Shown here: positions 9,601 through 17,790 of the stretch, one piece after another | Numbering within the stretch: position 1 is the stretch's first letter | Layout of the letters: each line of letters starts with the position of its first letter | DNA from: Acidobacteriota bacterium | GTDB lineage: Bacteria > Acidobacteriota > Terriglobia > Terriglobales > SCQP01 | NCBI GenBank assembly: GCA_027314025.1 | Contig: DAHVCP010000048.1 | Location: 1-64,000 of the forward strand | Length of the DNA: 64,000 bases | Reading direction: 5' to 3' | Notes under the pieces: generated by a model | What the model saw: only the letters and a program-made list of their open reading frames with translations | Told to the model about the DNA's origin: nothing | The model's database searches: none | Made by a program: the position numbers and the translations under genes

Positions 9601-10660
9601 TGCTCTCTCCCGGCGCCGCGCGCAGGGCCAGCGCGTAGGGATACTCTTCATGCGCCAACGCATCCAGCAGGTTGTCGCGGGTCTGGCGCAGGAAGGAGCT
9701 AAAGCTGGGATTACCGCCGCAGTCCAAACGCAAGGCCAGAGTGTTGACCATCGGCCCGGCCAGCCGCGCGCAGCGGCGATCGCCCCGCGCCGCGGCGGGA
9801 AGGCCGACGATGACCGTTTCCTGCCCGCCCAGGCGATGGAGCAGCACGGCGCAGGCAGCGAACAGGACCATGAAGGGGGTGGCGCGGGCCGCGGAGGCGG
9901 TGCGGGCCAGCGCCGCCCACAAGGCCGACTCCAATCTGAAACGGCGGCTCACGGCGGCGAAGCGCGGCGCGGCGGAGTCGCCGCCTAACTCCAGTCGCGG
10001 CCATTCTCCCTGGAAGTGGCGGCGCCAGAAATCGCGGTGTTCGGCGGCGCGCTCGGCGGCGGCGGCATCGGGCGCCTGGCGCTGCCAGCGGGCGTACTCG
10101 GCATAGCCCGGCGCGGCCACGTTCGCCGCCGCTCCCGTACTGCCGGCGCCATAGGCTAGGGCCCATTCCGGCAGCCAGATTTGGCGCACGGTGGCGCCAT
10201 CGAAGATCAAATGATGCAGCGTTAGGTACAGGCATTGCCCCTCGGGCCACCGCGCCCAGCGGGCGCGCACCAACGGACCATTGGCCAAATCCATGGGGCT
10301 GCACGCATCGGCTTGCGCCAGCGCCAGGGCGTCCGTTTCGCTGGCGACGTCCGCGATGGACAGCGGCGCCGTTTCGGCCTGGGCGGCGACTCGCTGGACG
10401 GGCGCATCGGCCCCGGCCACGAACGTCGTGCGCAGAATGTCATGGCGCGTCACCCAAGCGGCGAGCATGGAACGCAAGGGCGCTTCCGCAAAGCCGCCCT
10501 GGCGGCGAATGGCTACCGTTTCTTGATAGATGGGCGCCGCGCCCGCCCATTGGCCATGCAGCCAAATCTGCTCTTGCTGCCAGCTCAGCGGGGCGGTCTG
10601 CGCCACCGTGGCTGACGGGAGCGGGAGGGAAACGGTGCTCACTTCCGCTTCTGACGCCAA
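6671..10660 (-). CDS. NRPS protein, condensation-adenylation-thiolation-thioesterase
   Basis: About 1,329 residues. Condensation domain (about 22-430) with active-site HHLIFDG at 149-155. Adenylation domain (about 465-1000) with CTSGSTGEQLPVRIPH, FDASTFEIW, FNAYGPTENTT, FRSGDRMRW, QIKLRGLRVELSALE and SGKLDRR. Carrier site DFFSLGGHSL near 1040. Thioesterase about 1080-1329. The A3 loop lacks the usual Pro-Lys-Gly, and the thioesterase has AWCQNG where GxSxG is expected, so Cys replaces the usual Ser nucleophile. The specificity positions read by eye approximately D-A-F-A-L-G-A-T-F-K. Translation may start at TTG (10660) or GTG (10642); neither has a strong ribosome site. It is the first gene of the cluster but is probably the terminating enzyme, accepting the amino acid loaded by the A-T protein downstream. 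Confidence 0.93.
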   Translation of the reverse strand: MASEAEVSTVSLPLPSATVAQTAPLSWQQEQIWLHGQWAGAAPIYQETVAIRRQGGFAEAPLRSMLAAWVTRHDILRTTFVAGADAPVQRVAAQAETAPLSIADVASETDALALAQADACSPMDLANGPLVRARWARWPEGQCLYLTLHHLIFDGATVRQIWLPEWALAYGAGSTGAAANVAAPGYAEYARWQRQAPDAAAAERAAEHRDFWRRHFQGEWPRLELGGDSAAPRFAAVSRRFRLESALWAALARTASAARATPFMVLFAACAVLLHRLGGQETVIVGLPAAARGDRRCARLAGPMVNTLALRLDCGGNPSFSSFLRQTRDNLLDALAHEEYPYALALRAAPGESTAIGLEAYLSFQPPDDHPVPGWELSHMEVETSVSKFPLHFDLEAAARGAEGRCHCQCSRVDAGLATALPEHWQVLLAGVAADAEQRLGALPLLSAEQRRAVLALSRGPEPALPNGSVAEVFARQAAATPEAVAVVALEPAAAPGAAPPRRVLTYAAFQHRAEQLARGLRRAGVVPGDVVALALPRSADTIAIFLALLACGAAYLPLELDDPPQRRQRQWQAAGARWVIGSGESGLRALAIAELMHLGAAPEATPLPAVPPEAIAYIMCTSGSTGEQLPVRIPHRGILRLVANPGYAHFGADETYLLLAPLGFDASTFEIWAPLLNGGRLVIPPPGLPTARELGDWIRQEGVTTLWLTTALFNTVIETAPQALAPLRQVLTGGEVMSLRHIRQARQLLPGVALFNAYGPTENTTFTTMHPVAGASGPMPLGRPIAHSQAYVVDQYGALAAAGAAGELWVGGLGLAAGYVGGLAAERFVPPSWLGGERLFRSGDRMRWENGELAFLGRRDQQIKLRGLRVELSALEAHLARQPGVRQVAVLASGAGADQMLTAFVAAQGTTAEVLRARLAAELPAAVIPTRWVIRPELPCLPSGKLDRRLLPALVPAPRHELPAAHAMSPREEQLRAIWERALGRDGIGREEDFFSLGGHSLSALRICAEMERRFGRRLPLAALPAYRTIAAQAAWLEQGGAAAPVGENPRAVPLQTGDPARPCIYSVEAGDRFLRVAEQMGPEQPWWSLRLASLGELPHPSPMAAIAAYHLRTLRQLQPAGPYFLTAWCQNGVVAFEMARQLAAAGQHVACLALIDSVSPAYLRHVGGFWWPIFRSRYAWHQWRLRRQGVGALTVNHEAAAWSSPAGAAWRRWLYRWRRPADPPRLGEPAAVVQHALRRYRPAPYPGRIVLFRSQHQILSSRGMGRFRDPTMGWEELAAGGLDIREIMGGHTEIFAPPGGAAMAQVFAHIVAAAGDLPSVGCGQESS

Positions 10661-10802
10661 TACGCGCGATGCGGGTTTGCAGCCAGAGCGGCAGGATTGG
10701 CTCTTGGTCCCGTATTGGCACCTTTGGTCGGGCGCCGTGCAGCTCTCCCAATCGAACGCCTAACGCCACGAGCGGCCAACTACGCGGCAAACTACATGGA
10801 TC

Positions 10803-10892
10803 GGCGCGGGGCCCAGCCCCGCAGCTGGCGGGGCGTCCCGCTTGAAATTGCTTGGCGCGGGCCCCAGCGCGGCTGCGCCGCGCGTCCCGCTT
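10803..10892. repeat. Two tandem GC-rich hairpin repeats (family 1)
   Basis: Two units of the pattern GGCGCGGGCCCCAG, inner palindrome, CGTCCCGCTT. In the first the inner stem is CCCCGC...GCGGGG; in the second it is GCGCGGC-TGC-GCCGCGC, so both arms have changed together. Related units lie at 25664-25786 and, inverted, at 30487-30532; decayed pieces lie at about 36400-36433 and 36645-36671. The region 10661-11082 as a whole is non-coding and repeat-rich. Confidence 0.75.
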
Positions 10893-10989
10893 ACGCGCCG
10901 ACTGGGCCGGGGACCCCAGCCCGCCCCGGCCCAGCCGGTGCGTCGCTGGGAGCCGCGCCGCTTCGCCTGCCGGGGGCGTGCCGCCCTGC

Positions 10990-11049
10990 GGAATTTCGTG
11001 GCCTTTCCGCGCCCGCTGTGCTCCCCGAGCAAACGGCGCGGCCCCCGCG
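10990..11049. repeat. Dispersed repeat family 2, copy 1
   Basis: About 60 bases containing TTTCGTGGCCTT, then a CTGTGC block and a CAAACGGCGCGG block. A clearly related copy lies at 30310-30370 in the same orientation. In both places family 1 hairpins are close by, so the two may form one composite element. Confidence 0.65.
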
Positions 11050-11082
11050 TGCGGCGCGGGGCGGACGTGGTCCTCCGCGCGG

Positions 11083-11541
11083 CTATCGGGCCTGGTCGGC
11101 GGCGGGCACGGGGGCCAGCAGCTGCTCCTTGCGATAAATCAAATTGCTCGCGTCGTAGGTGGCCAGTTCAAAGCCATGGCCGTGGGTGATGGCGTCGGTG
11201 GGGCAGGCTTCCACGCAGTAGCCGCAGAAAATGCAGCGGTTGTAATCAATGTTGTAGACGGAGGCGTAGCGCTCCGCGCCGCTGATGCGCTGCTCGGCGG
11301 TATTGTCGGCGGCCTCGATGTAAATGCAGTTGCTGGGGCAGGCGGCGGCGCAGAGAAAGCAGGCGACGCATTTTTCCAAGCCGTTCTCATCGCGCTGCAA
11401 TACGTGGATGCCGCGGTAGCGCTCCTCGAAATGCACCGGCTCGTCGGGATAGAACTCCGTCACCGCGGGCTGGAACATGTTCTTGAGGGTTACGCCCATG
11501 CCCTTGGCGATGGCGATTGCGTCCTTGACCGGAGAGCCCAT
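11083..11541 (-). CDS. nuoI: NADH-quinone oxidoreductase subunit I
   Basis: A 152-residue 8Fe ferredoxin-type protein that carries electrons through clusters N6a/N6b in the peripheral arm of complex I. Two CxxCxxCxxxC(P) motifs are visible: CVACFLCAAACPSNC and CIFCGYCVEACPTD, with the typical N-terminal amphipathic stretch (TLKNMFQPAVTEFYPDEP) and ERYRGIHVL between. Start ATG at 11541 gives normal length; a frame open further upstream overlaps the divergent rph gene and is discounted. Unusually, no other nuo gene is adjacent: upstream are palindromes and rph, downstream the repeat-rich gap. Related 2[4Fe-4S] ferredoxin subunits are the alternative. Confidence 0.9.
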   Translation of the reverse strand: MGSPVKDAIAIAKGMGVTLKNMFQPAVTEFYPDEPVHFEERYRGIHVLQRDENGLEKCVACFLCAAACPSNCIYIEAADNTAEQRISGAERYASVYNIDYNRCIFCGYCVEACPTDAITHGHGFELATYDASNLIYRKEQLLAPVPAADQAR

Positions 11542-11571
11542 ACCTCGATTATAGACAGGCGCAGCGCTCCC

Positions 11572-11609
11572 GGCAGGCTGAAGCCTGCCGCACACAGGCT
11601 GAAGCCTGT
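11572..11609. repeat. Pair of dispersed palindromes (GGCAGGCTGAAGCCTGCC type)
   Basis: Two adjacent palindromes: 11572-11589 (8-bp arms, GA centre) and 11594-11609 (ACAGGCT-GA-AGCCTGT). They lie between the divergent nuoI and rph starts. A relative with an AA centre lies at 36386-36403. Such GGCT-RA-AGCC repeats are common in intergenic DNA of Acidobacteriota. Confidence 0.75.
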
Positions 11610-11698
11610 CCCACGGGGCGGGCGGGATTCGGTTGCATGGAGGGGGGCGGCCCACCGCGCGGCGCCGGAGGCGCGGGCGGCAGGCTAGACTCAAAAGA

Positions 11699-12451
11699 AT
11701 GCGTGCTGATCTGCGTGCTCCGCAACAACTGCGTCCGGTGACGATTGAACCGGATTTTCTGCCCACCGCCGAGGGATCGGCGCTGATCTCGGTCGGCCAC
11801 ACCCGAGTGCTGTGCGCGGCGACGATCGAGGACACGGTGCCGGGATTTCTGCGCGGCCAGGGAAAAGGCTGGCTGACGGCGGAATATGCGATGCTGCCGC
11901 GGGCGACCCTGACGCGGACGCCGCGGGAGGTGAGCAAGGGGCGCGTCTCGGGCCGCAGCCACGAAATTCAGCGGCTGATCGGCCGGGCGCTGCGGGCGGT
12001 GGTGGACCTGGGCCGAATGGGCGAGCGGACGCTGATCCTCGACTGCGACGTGCTGCAAGCCGATGGCGGCACGCGCACGGCGGCGATCACCGGCGGATTC
12101 GTCGCCGCGGCGCTGGCGCTGGAGCGCATGCGGCAGTCCAAAACGCTGGCGGCCAGCGCGCTGCGGGACTATTTGGCGGCGGTGAGCGTGGGCGTGGTGG
12201 CGGGCGAGGCGGTGCTGGATTTGAACTACACCGAGGACTCCCGCGCCGAAGTGGACATGAACATCGTGCTGACCGGCGGCGGTAAGTTCGTGGAAATTCA
12301 GGGAACGGCCGAGGGCGCGCCCTTTGACGAGGCGCAAGCGCAGGCGCTGTTTGCCCTGGCCAGGAGCGGCATTGCGGAGCTGATCGCGGCGCAGCGCCGG
12401 GCGCTGGAACAGGCGCTGGGCGCGCCGCCGCCGTTGGCGGCGGGACGATGA
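11699..12451 (+). CDS. rph: Ribonuclease PH
   Basis: A 250-residue phosphorolytic 3'-5' exoribonuclease that trims tRNA 3' ends in the cytoplasm as a hexamer. Seen: [66 protein letters not shown] (phosphate-binding Arg region) and [20 protein letters not shown] (catalytic Asp residues). Full length for the family. The frame is open upstream, but ATG 11699 matches the conserved N-terminus [14 protein letters not shown]. It overlaps rdgB by four bases (ATGA), a common rph-rdgB pairing. Confidence 0.95.
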   Translation: MRADLRAPQQLRPVTIEPDFLPTAEGSALISVGHTRVLCAATIEDTVPGFLRGQGKGWLTAEYAMLPRATLTRTPREVSKGRVSGRSHEIQRLIGRALRAVVDLGRMGERTLILDCDVLQADGGTRTAAITGGFVAAALALERMRQSKTLAASALRDYLAAVSVGVVAGEAVLDLNYTEDSRAEVDMNIVLTGGGKFVEIQGTAEGAPFDEAQAQALFALARSGIAELIAAQRRALEQALGAPPPLAAGR

Positions 12452-13056
12452 GAGTCTGGCTGGCGTCCAGCAATCCCGGCAAGCTGCGGGATTTCGCCGG
12501 CATGGCCCCGGCCTTAGAGGTGGATTTGCTGCCGGGATTCTTCCGCTTGCCGCCGGTGATCGAGGACGGCGCTAGCTTTGCCGCCAATGCACGCAAAAAA
12601 GCCGCGGAGTACAGCCGCGCCTGGGGCGGCGAGGAGTGGGTGCTGGCGGACGATTCCGGCTTGGAGGTGGCGGCGCTGAATGGCGCGCCGGGGATTTATT
12701 CCGCGCGGTTTGCCGGCGAGGGAGCCAGCGACGCCGACAACAACGCGCTGTTGCTGCGGCGGCTGGAGGGCGTGCCCAGCGAGCGGCGGCAGGCGGCGTT
12801 TGTCTGCGTGCTGGCGGTGGCGCGGCAGGGACAGGTGGCGGCGACGTTCACCGGGCGCGCCGAGGGAACCATTCTGACCGCCGAGCGGGGATCCAACGGG
12901 TTCGGCTACGACCCGCTGTTTTATTCCCCGGAGGCGGGATGCGCATTCGGCGAACTGCCGGCAGAGGTCAAGGCGCGATTTTCCCATCGCGGCAAGGCGG
13001 CGCGCGCGCTGCTGGCGTGGGCCCAAAAGCACGGCGCCGGCAACGGCCGGCATTAG
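12448..13056 (+). CDS. rdgB: XTP/dITP (non-canonical purine NTP) pyrophosphatase
   Basis: A 202-residue Ham1/RdgB protein that hydrolyses dITP, XTP and related deaminated nucleotides to monophosphates, keeping them out of DNA and RNA. Seen: [13 protein letters not shown] (substrate-binding N-terminus), [18 protein letters not shown] (catalytic Asp), [23 protein letters not shown] and FSHRGKA. Translation is coupled to rph (ATGA overlap). Its stop overlaps the stop of the convergent gene at 13053 by three to four bases. Confidence 0.95.
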   Translation: MRVWLASSNPGKLRDFAGMAPALEVDLLPGFFRLPPVIEDGASFAANARKKAAEYSRAWGGEEWVLADDSGLEVAALNGAPGIYSARFAGEGASDADNNALLLRRLEGVPSERRQAAFVCVLAVARQGQVAATFTGRAEGTILTAERGSNGFGYDPLFYSPEAGCAFGELPAEVKARFSHRGKAARALLAWAQKHGAGNGRH

Positions 13057-13859
13057 CCGCCGGGGGCGACTTGGAAGCCGGGACGGCCGTCCAGGGAAGC
13101 GGGCAGCAGGGCGCCGGCTGCGACCAAGGCGCCGAGCAGGCCGCGCAAGCGGCTGACGGAAAAGAGCGGGCCGAAGAACGCGGCCGCGTCGTCCTCGGTG
13201 GCGGCGACCATCAGCCACAGAAACTTGGAGACCAGCGCGGCGGCGGCGGTGTCGCGGGAGGTGTGCTCCCGCGCCGGGCGAAGTTCGGGAAAGACGAACG
13301 ACGCCGGCGCCCAGAGCGGATCGGCGCGCGAGCCGCCGATACGGAGCATCTGCAATTCCCGCGCCAACTCCCGGCCGGCGGCCAGCACGGCGAGGATGGA
13401 GGTGCGTTGCGGCCCGATGGCGTCGCGCAGCTGGGAGGCGGTGAGCGGCGGAGCGGCCCACAGCCGCGCGGCGATCTCGGCGGCGAGCGGCGAGGCGTGG
13501 GGCAGAGCCGGGGGACGGGCGGGGCGGCCGGCGGCGGCGGGAAGGTCGCGGCAGCCGGCGGGCAGGCGGCCGGCGCGGCAGAGGTAGGCGTCGGCGAACA
13601 GCTCGGGAGGCATGTAGACGAGGGCGGGCCCGAGGCCCTCGACCTCGCAGACGGAGTGGGCGGCGATGGCGGCCTCCAGCTCGGCCACCAACGCGGGCTC
13701 CGACTCGGGCGGCGCGAGCGCGGCCAAGGCGGGAAGGTCCCAAGGCGGCTGAGGGGCCAGCGTGGCGTAGCCGACGGCGGCGATGAAAGCGGCGATGCCG
13801 CCCGCGCCAAGAGGCGGGCAGCGCTGCTGGCGGGCTTGATGCAGTTCTTCGCTGGTCAT
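13053..13859 (-). CDS. Uncharacterised protein, possible winged-helix domain
   Basis: A 268-residue, Ala-rich soluble protein; function not recognised. Two helical segments could be winged-helix units: residues about 130-165 (LWAAPPLTASQLRDAIG) and about 230-260 (FFGPLFSVSRLRGLLGALV). The combination of 'LTxxQL' helices is loosely reminiscent of AlkZ-like DNA glycosylases, but I see none of their catalytic motifs. It follows mutL by 55 bases on the same strand, at the end of the hisS-aspS-mutL run, so it may be co-transcribed with a repair gene. Family membership would need a profile search. Confidence 0.55.
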   Translation of the reverse strand: MTSEELHQARQQRCPPLGAGGIAAFIAAVGYATLAPQPPWDLPALAALAPPESEPALVAELEAAIAAHSVCEVEGLGPALVYMPPELFADAYLCRAGRLPAGCRDLPAAAGRPARPPALPHASPLAAEIAARLWAAPPLTASQLRDAIGPQRTSILAVLAAGRELARELQMLRIGGSRADPLWAPASFVFPELRPAREHTSRDTAAAALVSKFLWLMVAATEDDAAAFFGPLFSVSRLRGLLGALVAAGALLPASLDGRPGFQVAPGG

Positions 13860-13914
13860 GGTCTTCCGCTGGGGTTTTGGCTACGCGGTTGGGAATCGGG
13901 ATCCGCGGCCGGCG

Positions 13915-15903
13915 CTAACGCTTGAAGGCGCGCTGAATTTCGCGCAGGGAATAATGCACCAACACGGGGCGGCCGTGCGGGCAGGTCATGGGAAAACGGG
14001 TGGCGGCGAGGCGGCGCAGCAGCCAGCGCATCTTTTCGGCGTCGAGGGGCATATTGACCTTGATGGCGGCGTGGCAGGCGAGCGTGGCGGCGACGCGGCC
14101 CTGGCGGCGCTCCAGGCTGGCGCGGCGCCATTCGCTTTCCTCGCTTTCCAGCAATTCGGTCCAGAATCCTTCCACCCGGTCGGCGGCCAAACCGGCGGGC
14201 ACCGCCTGGACGGCGACGGTGCCCTGACCAAAGGGTTCGATGGCGAAACCGGCGGCGCGCAGCTCCGGCGCCATGTCGTCGAAGCGCAGCCACTGGCCGG
14301 GCGGTAACTGGAGAATGACGGGCAGCAGCAGGCGTTGGGCGGGAGGCGTCTGGCCGGCGGCGGCGGCCTGCATGGCAGCCAGCAACTGCTCGAACAGAAC
14401 GCGCTCATGGGCGGCGTGCTGGTCCACCAGCCACAAACCGCGGGGGCTGGCGGCGATGATGAAGCTGGCGCGGATTTGGCCCAGGGCTTCCAGGCGGCTG
14501 ATGTCCTCACCTTCGGTGGCCAGCGGCTCGGCGGCGAGCCAATCCTCGCCGCCAGCGGCACGGCTGGCGCAGGCGGCGCCATGCGGCATCGGTGCCGCGG
14601 CGGCTTCCGGGGCGGCGCTGAGCGGCAGCGACAGGGGACGGGGCGGGGGCAAGGTGGGGGTAAGGCCAAAACTGGGGGCCAACTCCGACCAGCGGCGGGC
14701 GATGGGATTGTCCGCGCCGCCGCCGGCGGCAGCTAGGGGGGCGGTGGCCGGCGCCGGAGCGCCCGACTCCGCCCCGGATTCCGGAACGGCGGATTCGATG
14801 CGCCCCTGCTCCAAGCCGCCGAGATCGGTGAGGGCGGCGGCGCTGGGACGGGCGGCGACCTGCTGCGGCAGCGAAGGAATGGAGCGGGCGCGGCCCAGGG
14901 CCTGCCGTACGGCGTCGCGCACACTGTCATGCACCCAGGCCTGGCGGCGAAAGCGGACCTCGGTTTTCGCCGGATGCACGTTGACGTCCACTTCCTCGAA
15001 GGGAAGATCGAGGAACAACAGCACCATGGGATGCACGCCGTTGGGCAGCAGATTGCGGTAGGCCTCGCCGAGGGCGTGCTGGATGACGCGGTCATGAACC
15101 AAGCGGCGATTGACGAAGGTGAAGACCGACTGGCGGTTGAGCTTGTGCACCTCGGGCGGGGAGACGAAGCCGTAGATCGCCAACTGCGGCGCTTCCTCCC
15201 CGGCGGCGGGCGGCGGCAGGGGAACGGCGGCGGCGATTTCCAGCAGGCTGGCCACCACGTCGGCGCCGAACAACTGCTGTAGCCGCTGGCGGTGGCTGGC
15301 GGCCGGCGCCAGCGTGAAGATGTCGCGGCGCGGAGTGCGCAGTTCGAGATGCAGCTCGGGATGGGCCAGGGCGTAATGCGAGGCGAGGGTGGCGATGTGG
15401 GCCAACTCGGTGGCTTCGGTCTTGAGGAACTTGCGTCGGGCGGGAACGTTATAGAACAGGCGCTCGACGGTAATCGCGGTGCCGGGCGGCAAGCCGGCGG
15501 GCTGGACGGATTGCACCTTGCCGCCGGCGACTTGAATGCGGGTGCCGGCGCCGGCGGCGGTGGCGGTTTCCAAGGTGAAGCGGGAGACGGCGGCGATGGA
15601 GGGCAGCGCCTCGCCGCGGAATCCCAGCGTGGCGATGGCGACCAGATCCTCGGCGGTGCGCAGCTTGCTGGTGGCGTGGCGCTGCAAGGCCAGCAGCGCA
15701 TCCTCGCGCTCCATGCCGTGGCCGTCATCCACGACGCGCAGCCGCTGGGCGCCGCCGCCGTCGGCCTCGATGCGGACGCTGCGGGCGCCGGCGTCGAGGG
15801 CGTTCTCCAGCAGCTCCTTGGCCACCGAAGCCGGCCGCTCGACCACCTCGCCGGCGGCGATCTGGTTGGCGACCTGGTCGGGAAGGATGCAAATGGCCGG
15901 CAT
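13915..15903 (-). CDS. mutL: DNA mismatch repair protein MutL
   Basis: A 662-residue mismatch-repair ATPase that couples MutS recognition to strand incision. N-terminal GHKL ATPase motifs: AAGEVVERPASVAKELLENALDAG (split here around residues 16-40), DDGHGM, RHATSKL and GFRGEAL. A variable Pro/Ala-rich linker spans about 330-460. The C-terminal domain has DQHAAHERVLFE, which fits the DQHA-x2-E-x4-E metal site, plus ACHAAIK and CPHGRP, so this MutL should be an active endonuclease, unlike the E. coli type. No mutS lies nearby. It starts 31 bases after aspS on the same strand. Confidence 0.96.
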   Translation of the reverse strand: MPAICILPDQVANQIAAGEVVERPASVAKELLENALDAGARSVRIEADGGGAQRLRVVDDGHGMEREDALLALQRHATSKLRTAEDLVAIATLGFRGEALPSIAAVSRFTLETATAAGAGTRIQVAGGKVQSVQPAGLPPGTAITVERLFYNVPARRKFLKTEATELAHIATLASHYALAHPELHLELRTPRRDIFTLAPAASHRQRLQQLFGADVVASLLEIAAAVPLPPPAAGEEAPQLAIYGFVSPPEVHKLNRQSVFTFVNRRLVHDRVIQHALGEAYRNLLPNGVHPMVLLFLDLPFEEVDVNVHPAKTEVRFRRQAWVHDSVRDAVRQALGRARSIPSLPQQVAARPSAAALTDLGGLEQGRIESAVPESGAESGAPAPATAPLAAAGGGADNPIARRWSELAPSFGLTPTLPPPRPLSLPLSAAPEAAAAPMPHGAACASRAAGGEDWLAAEPLATEGEDISRLEALGQIRASFIIAASPRGLWLVDQHAAHERVLFEQLLAAMQAAAAGQTPPAQRLLLPVILQLPPGQWLRFDDMAPELRAAGFAIEPFGQGTVAVQAVPAGLAADRVEGFWTELLESEESEWRRASLERRQGRVAATLACHAAIKVNMPLDAEKMRWLLRRLAATRFPMTCPHGRPVLVHYSLREIQRAFKR

Positions 15904-15934
15904 GGCGCAGGGCGGCGCGGGACGCCGCGAATCG

Positions 15935-17788
15935 CTACAGCGGGCGGATGCCCAACTCGCGGAGCTGTGCGGCGGAGACCGCGGAAGGGGCTTCGACCAT
16001 GAGATCCACGGCGCGGGCGGTTTTGGGAAACGGAATGACCTCGCGGATGGAGCTTTCCCCCGCCAGAATCATCACCAGCCGATCCAGCCCCAGCGCGATG
16101 CCGCCGTGCGGCGGAGCGCCATAGCGCAGGGCTTCCAGGAAGAAGCCGAAGCGGCGGCGGGCCTCCTCCTCATCCATGCCCAGCAAGGCGAAGATGCGGG
16201 ACTGGAGCTCGGGATGGTGAATGCGGATGCTGCCGGAGCCCAATTCCGTCCCGTTGAGCACGACATCATAGGCGCGGGCCTTGACCTCGCCCGGCGCCGA
16301 CTCCAGCCGCGGCCAATCTTCCTCGCGCGGCGAGGTGAAGGGATGATGGGCGGCGGCCCAGCGGCGTTCGGCGGCGTCCCACTCGAACATGGGAAAGGAG
16401 GTGACCCACAGGAAGCGAAAATCGCGGGGATCGAGCAGGCGGTGGCGGTCGGCGAAGCGCTGGCCGAGCGCCAAGCGGAAGCCGCCGGCCTCGGCGGCCA
16501 ACGCATGGGCGGAGAAGGCGGGTTCGCCGGCGGGCGCCGGCGCGCCGACCAGAACCACCAGGTCGCCGTCGCCGCCGCCCTGGGCGGCGAAGGCGGCGGT
16601 GATCTGCGCGCCGGCCTGAGGGAAGGCCTTGGCGATACGGGCAAAGTCCTCGAAGAAACGCGCACGGCGGCCCTCCGCCAAGGGGCGCAGCTCATCGCGC
16701 TCGCGGCGGGAAAGAGCGCCGACCTGGGGAATGCGAATGGCGAAAAAGGGCAGCGCCGGATCGAGCTTCAGTTGCGCCAGATCGGCGGGGGCGAAAAAGC
16801 CGCGCGCGTCGAGCATGGGCGGCAGGCGCAGGTCGGGCTTGTCGCTGCCGTACATGGCCATGGCCTGCTCCCAGCTCATGCGGGGGAACGGCGTGGCGAC
16901 ACGCTCGCCGGCGGCGGTGAAGGCGGCGGTTAGCATACCTTCGACCAGTTCGTAGATGGTCTCCTCGCGCGGGAAGCTCATCTCGACGTCAATCTGCGTG
17001 AACTCCGGCTGGCGGTCGGCGCGCAGATCCTCATCGCGGAAGCAGCGGACGATTTGGAAATACCGGTCGCAGCCGGCGATCATCAAAATCTGCTTGAACA
17101 ACTGCGGCGACTGCGGCAGGGCGTAGAAGGAGCCGGGCTGAACGCGGCTGGGGACCAGATAATCCCGCGCGCCCTCCGGGGTGCTGCGGGTCAGGAATGG
17201 GGTTTCGACCTCCAGGAAGCCGCGGTCGGCGAAATAGCGGCGGATGGCGAAGGCGACCTCATGGCGCAGGCGGAGGTTGGCCTGCATGCGCGGGCGGCGC
17301 AGATCCACGAAGCGGTATTTGAGGCGGGCATCCTCGGCCAGCGGGCCCTCGCCTTCCAGCGGAAACGGCGGCGTGCGGGCGCCGTTGAGGACGAAGACCT
17401 CGCGGGCGAGGACTTCGACTTCGCCGGTGGGGATGGCGGGGTTGATGGTATCGGCGGCGCGGCGGACCACCTCGCCGCGGACGGCGATGACATATTCGCT
17501 GCGCACATGGGAGGCTTTTTGATGCGCCTCCGGCGCCAGCTCCTGGTTGCAGACCACTTGGCACAAACCGGCGCGGTCGCGCAGGTCCAAAAAGAGCAGC
17601 GAGCCCAGGTCGCGCCGCCCATGCACCCAGCCGAGCAAGGTGACGGTCTGGCCGGCATTTTCCGGGCGCAGTTCGCCGCAGTAGGCGGAGCGCGTGAGGT
17701 CGCCCAGCGGATCCCAAGCGGCGGCGCCTGGCGCCGCGTCCGCAACGGGGCCATTGGCGTGGCTGCTGTCGTTCATCGAGGTGTCCAT
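15935..17788 (-). CDS. aspS: Aspartyl-tRNA synthetase (bacterial type)
   Basis: About 617 residues; class IIb synthetase charging tRNA-Asp (possibly tRNA-Asn too). An N-terminal OB-fold anticodon domain (TVTLLGWVHGRRDLGSLLFL) is followed by the catalytic core: RRYFADRGFLEVETPFL (motif 1), FRDEDLRADRQPEFTQID (motif 2) and GIALGLDRLVM (motif 3), with the bacterial GAD insertion between. The ATG at 17788 is two bases after the stop of the preceding membrane-protein gene; a second ATG four codons in is possible. Whether it is discriminating or not is not clear from motifs; a tRNA-Asn gene lies at 23054. Confidence 0.96.
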   Translation of the reverse strand: MDTSMNDSSHANGPVADAAPGAAAWDPLGDLTRSAYCGELRPENAGQTVTLLGWVHGRRDLGSLLFLDLRDRAGLCQVVCNQELAPEAHQKASHVRSEYVIAVRGEVVRRAADTINPAIPTGEVEVLAREVFVLNGARTPPFPLEGEGPLAEDARLKYRFVDLRRPRMQANLRLRHEVAFAIRRYFADRGFLEVETPFLTRSTPEGARDYLVPSRVQPGSFYALPQSPQLFKQILMIAGCDRYFQIVRCFRDEDLRADRQPEFTQIDVEMSFPREETIYELVEGMLTAAFTAAGERVATPFPRMSWEQAMAMYGSDKPDLRLPPMLDARGFFAPADLAQLKLDPALPFFAIRIPQVGALSRRERDELRPLAEGRRARFFEDFARIAKAFPQAGAQITAAFAAQGGGDGDLVVLVGAPAPAGEPAFSAHALAAEAGGFRLALGQRFADRHRLLDPRDFRFLWVTSFPMFEWDAAERRWAAAHHPFTSPREEDWPRLESAPGEVKARAYDVVLNGTELGSGSIRIHHPELQSRIFALLGMDEEEARRRFGFFLEALRYGAPPHGGIALGLDRLVMILAGESSIREVIPFPKTARAVDLMVEAPSAVSAAQLRELGIRPL

Positions 17789-17790
17789 AT

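Noticed and set aside
8024-9988. Long plus-strand open frame of about 654 codons inside the NRPS gene
   Set aside because: It is antisense to a clear C-A domain region; high GC produces long shadow frames and its translation is Gln/Arg/Gly-rich with no domain.
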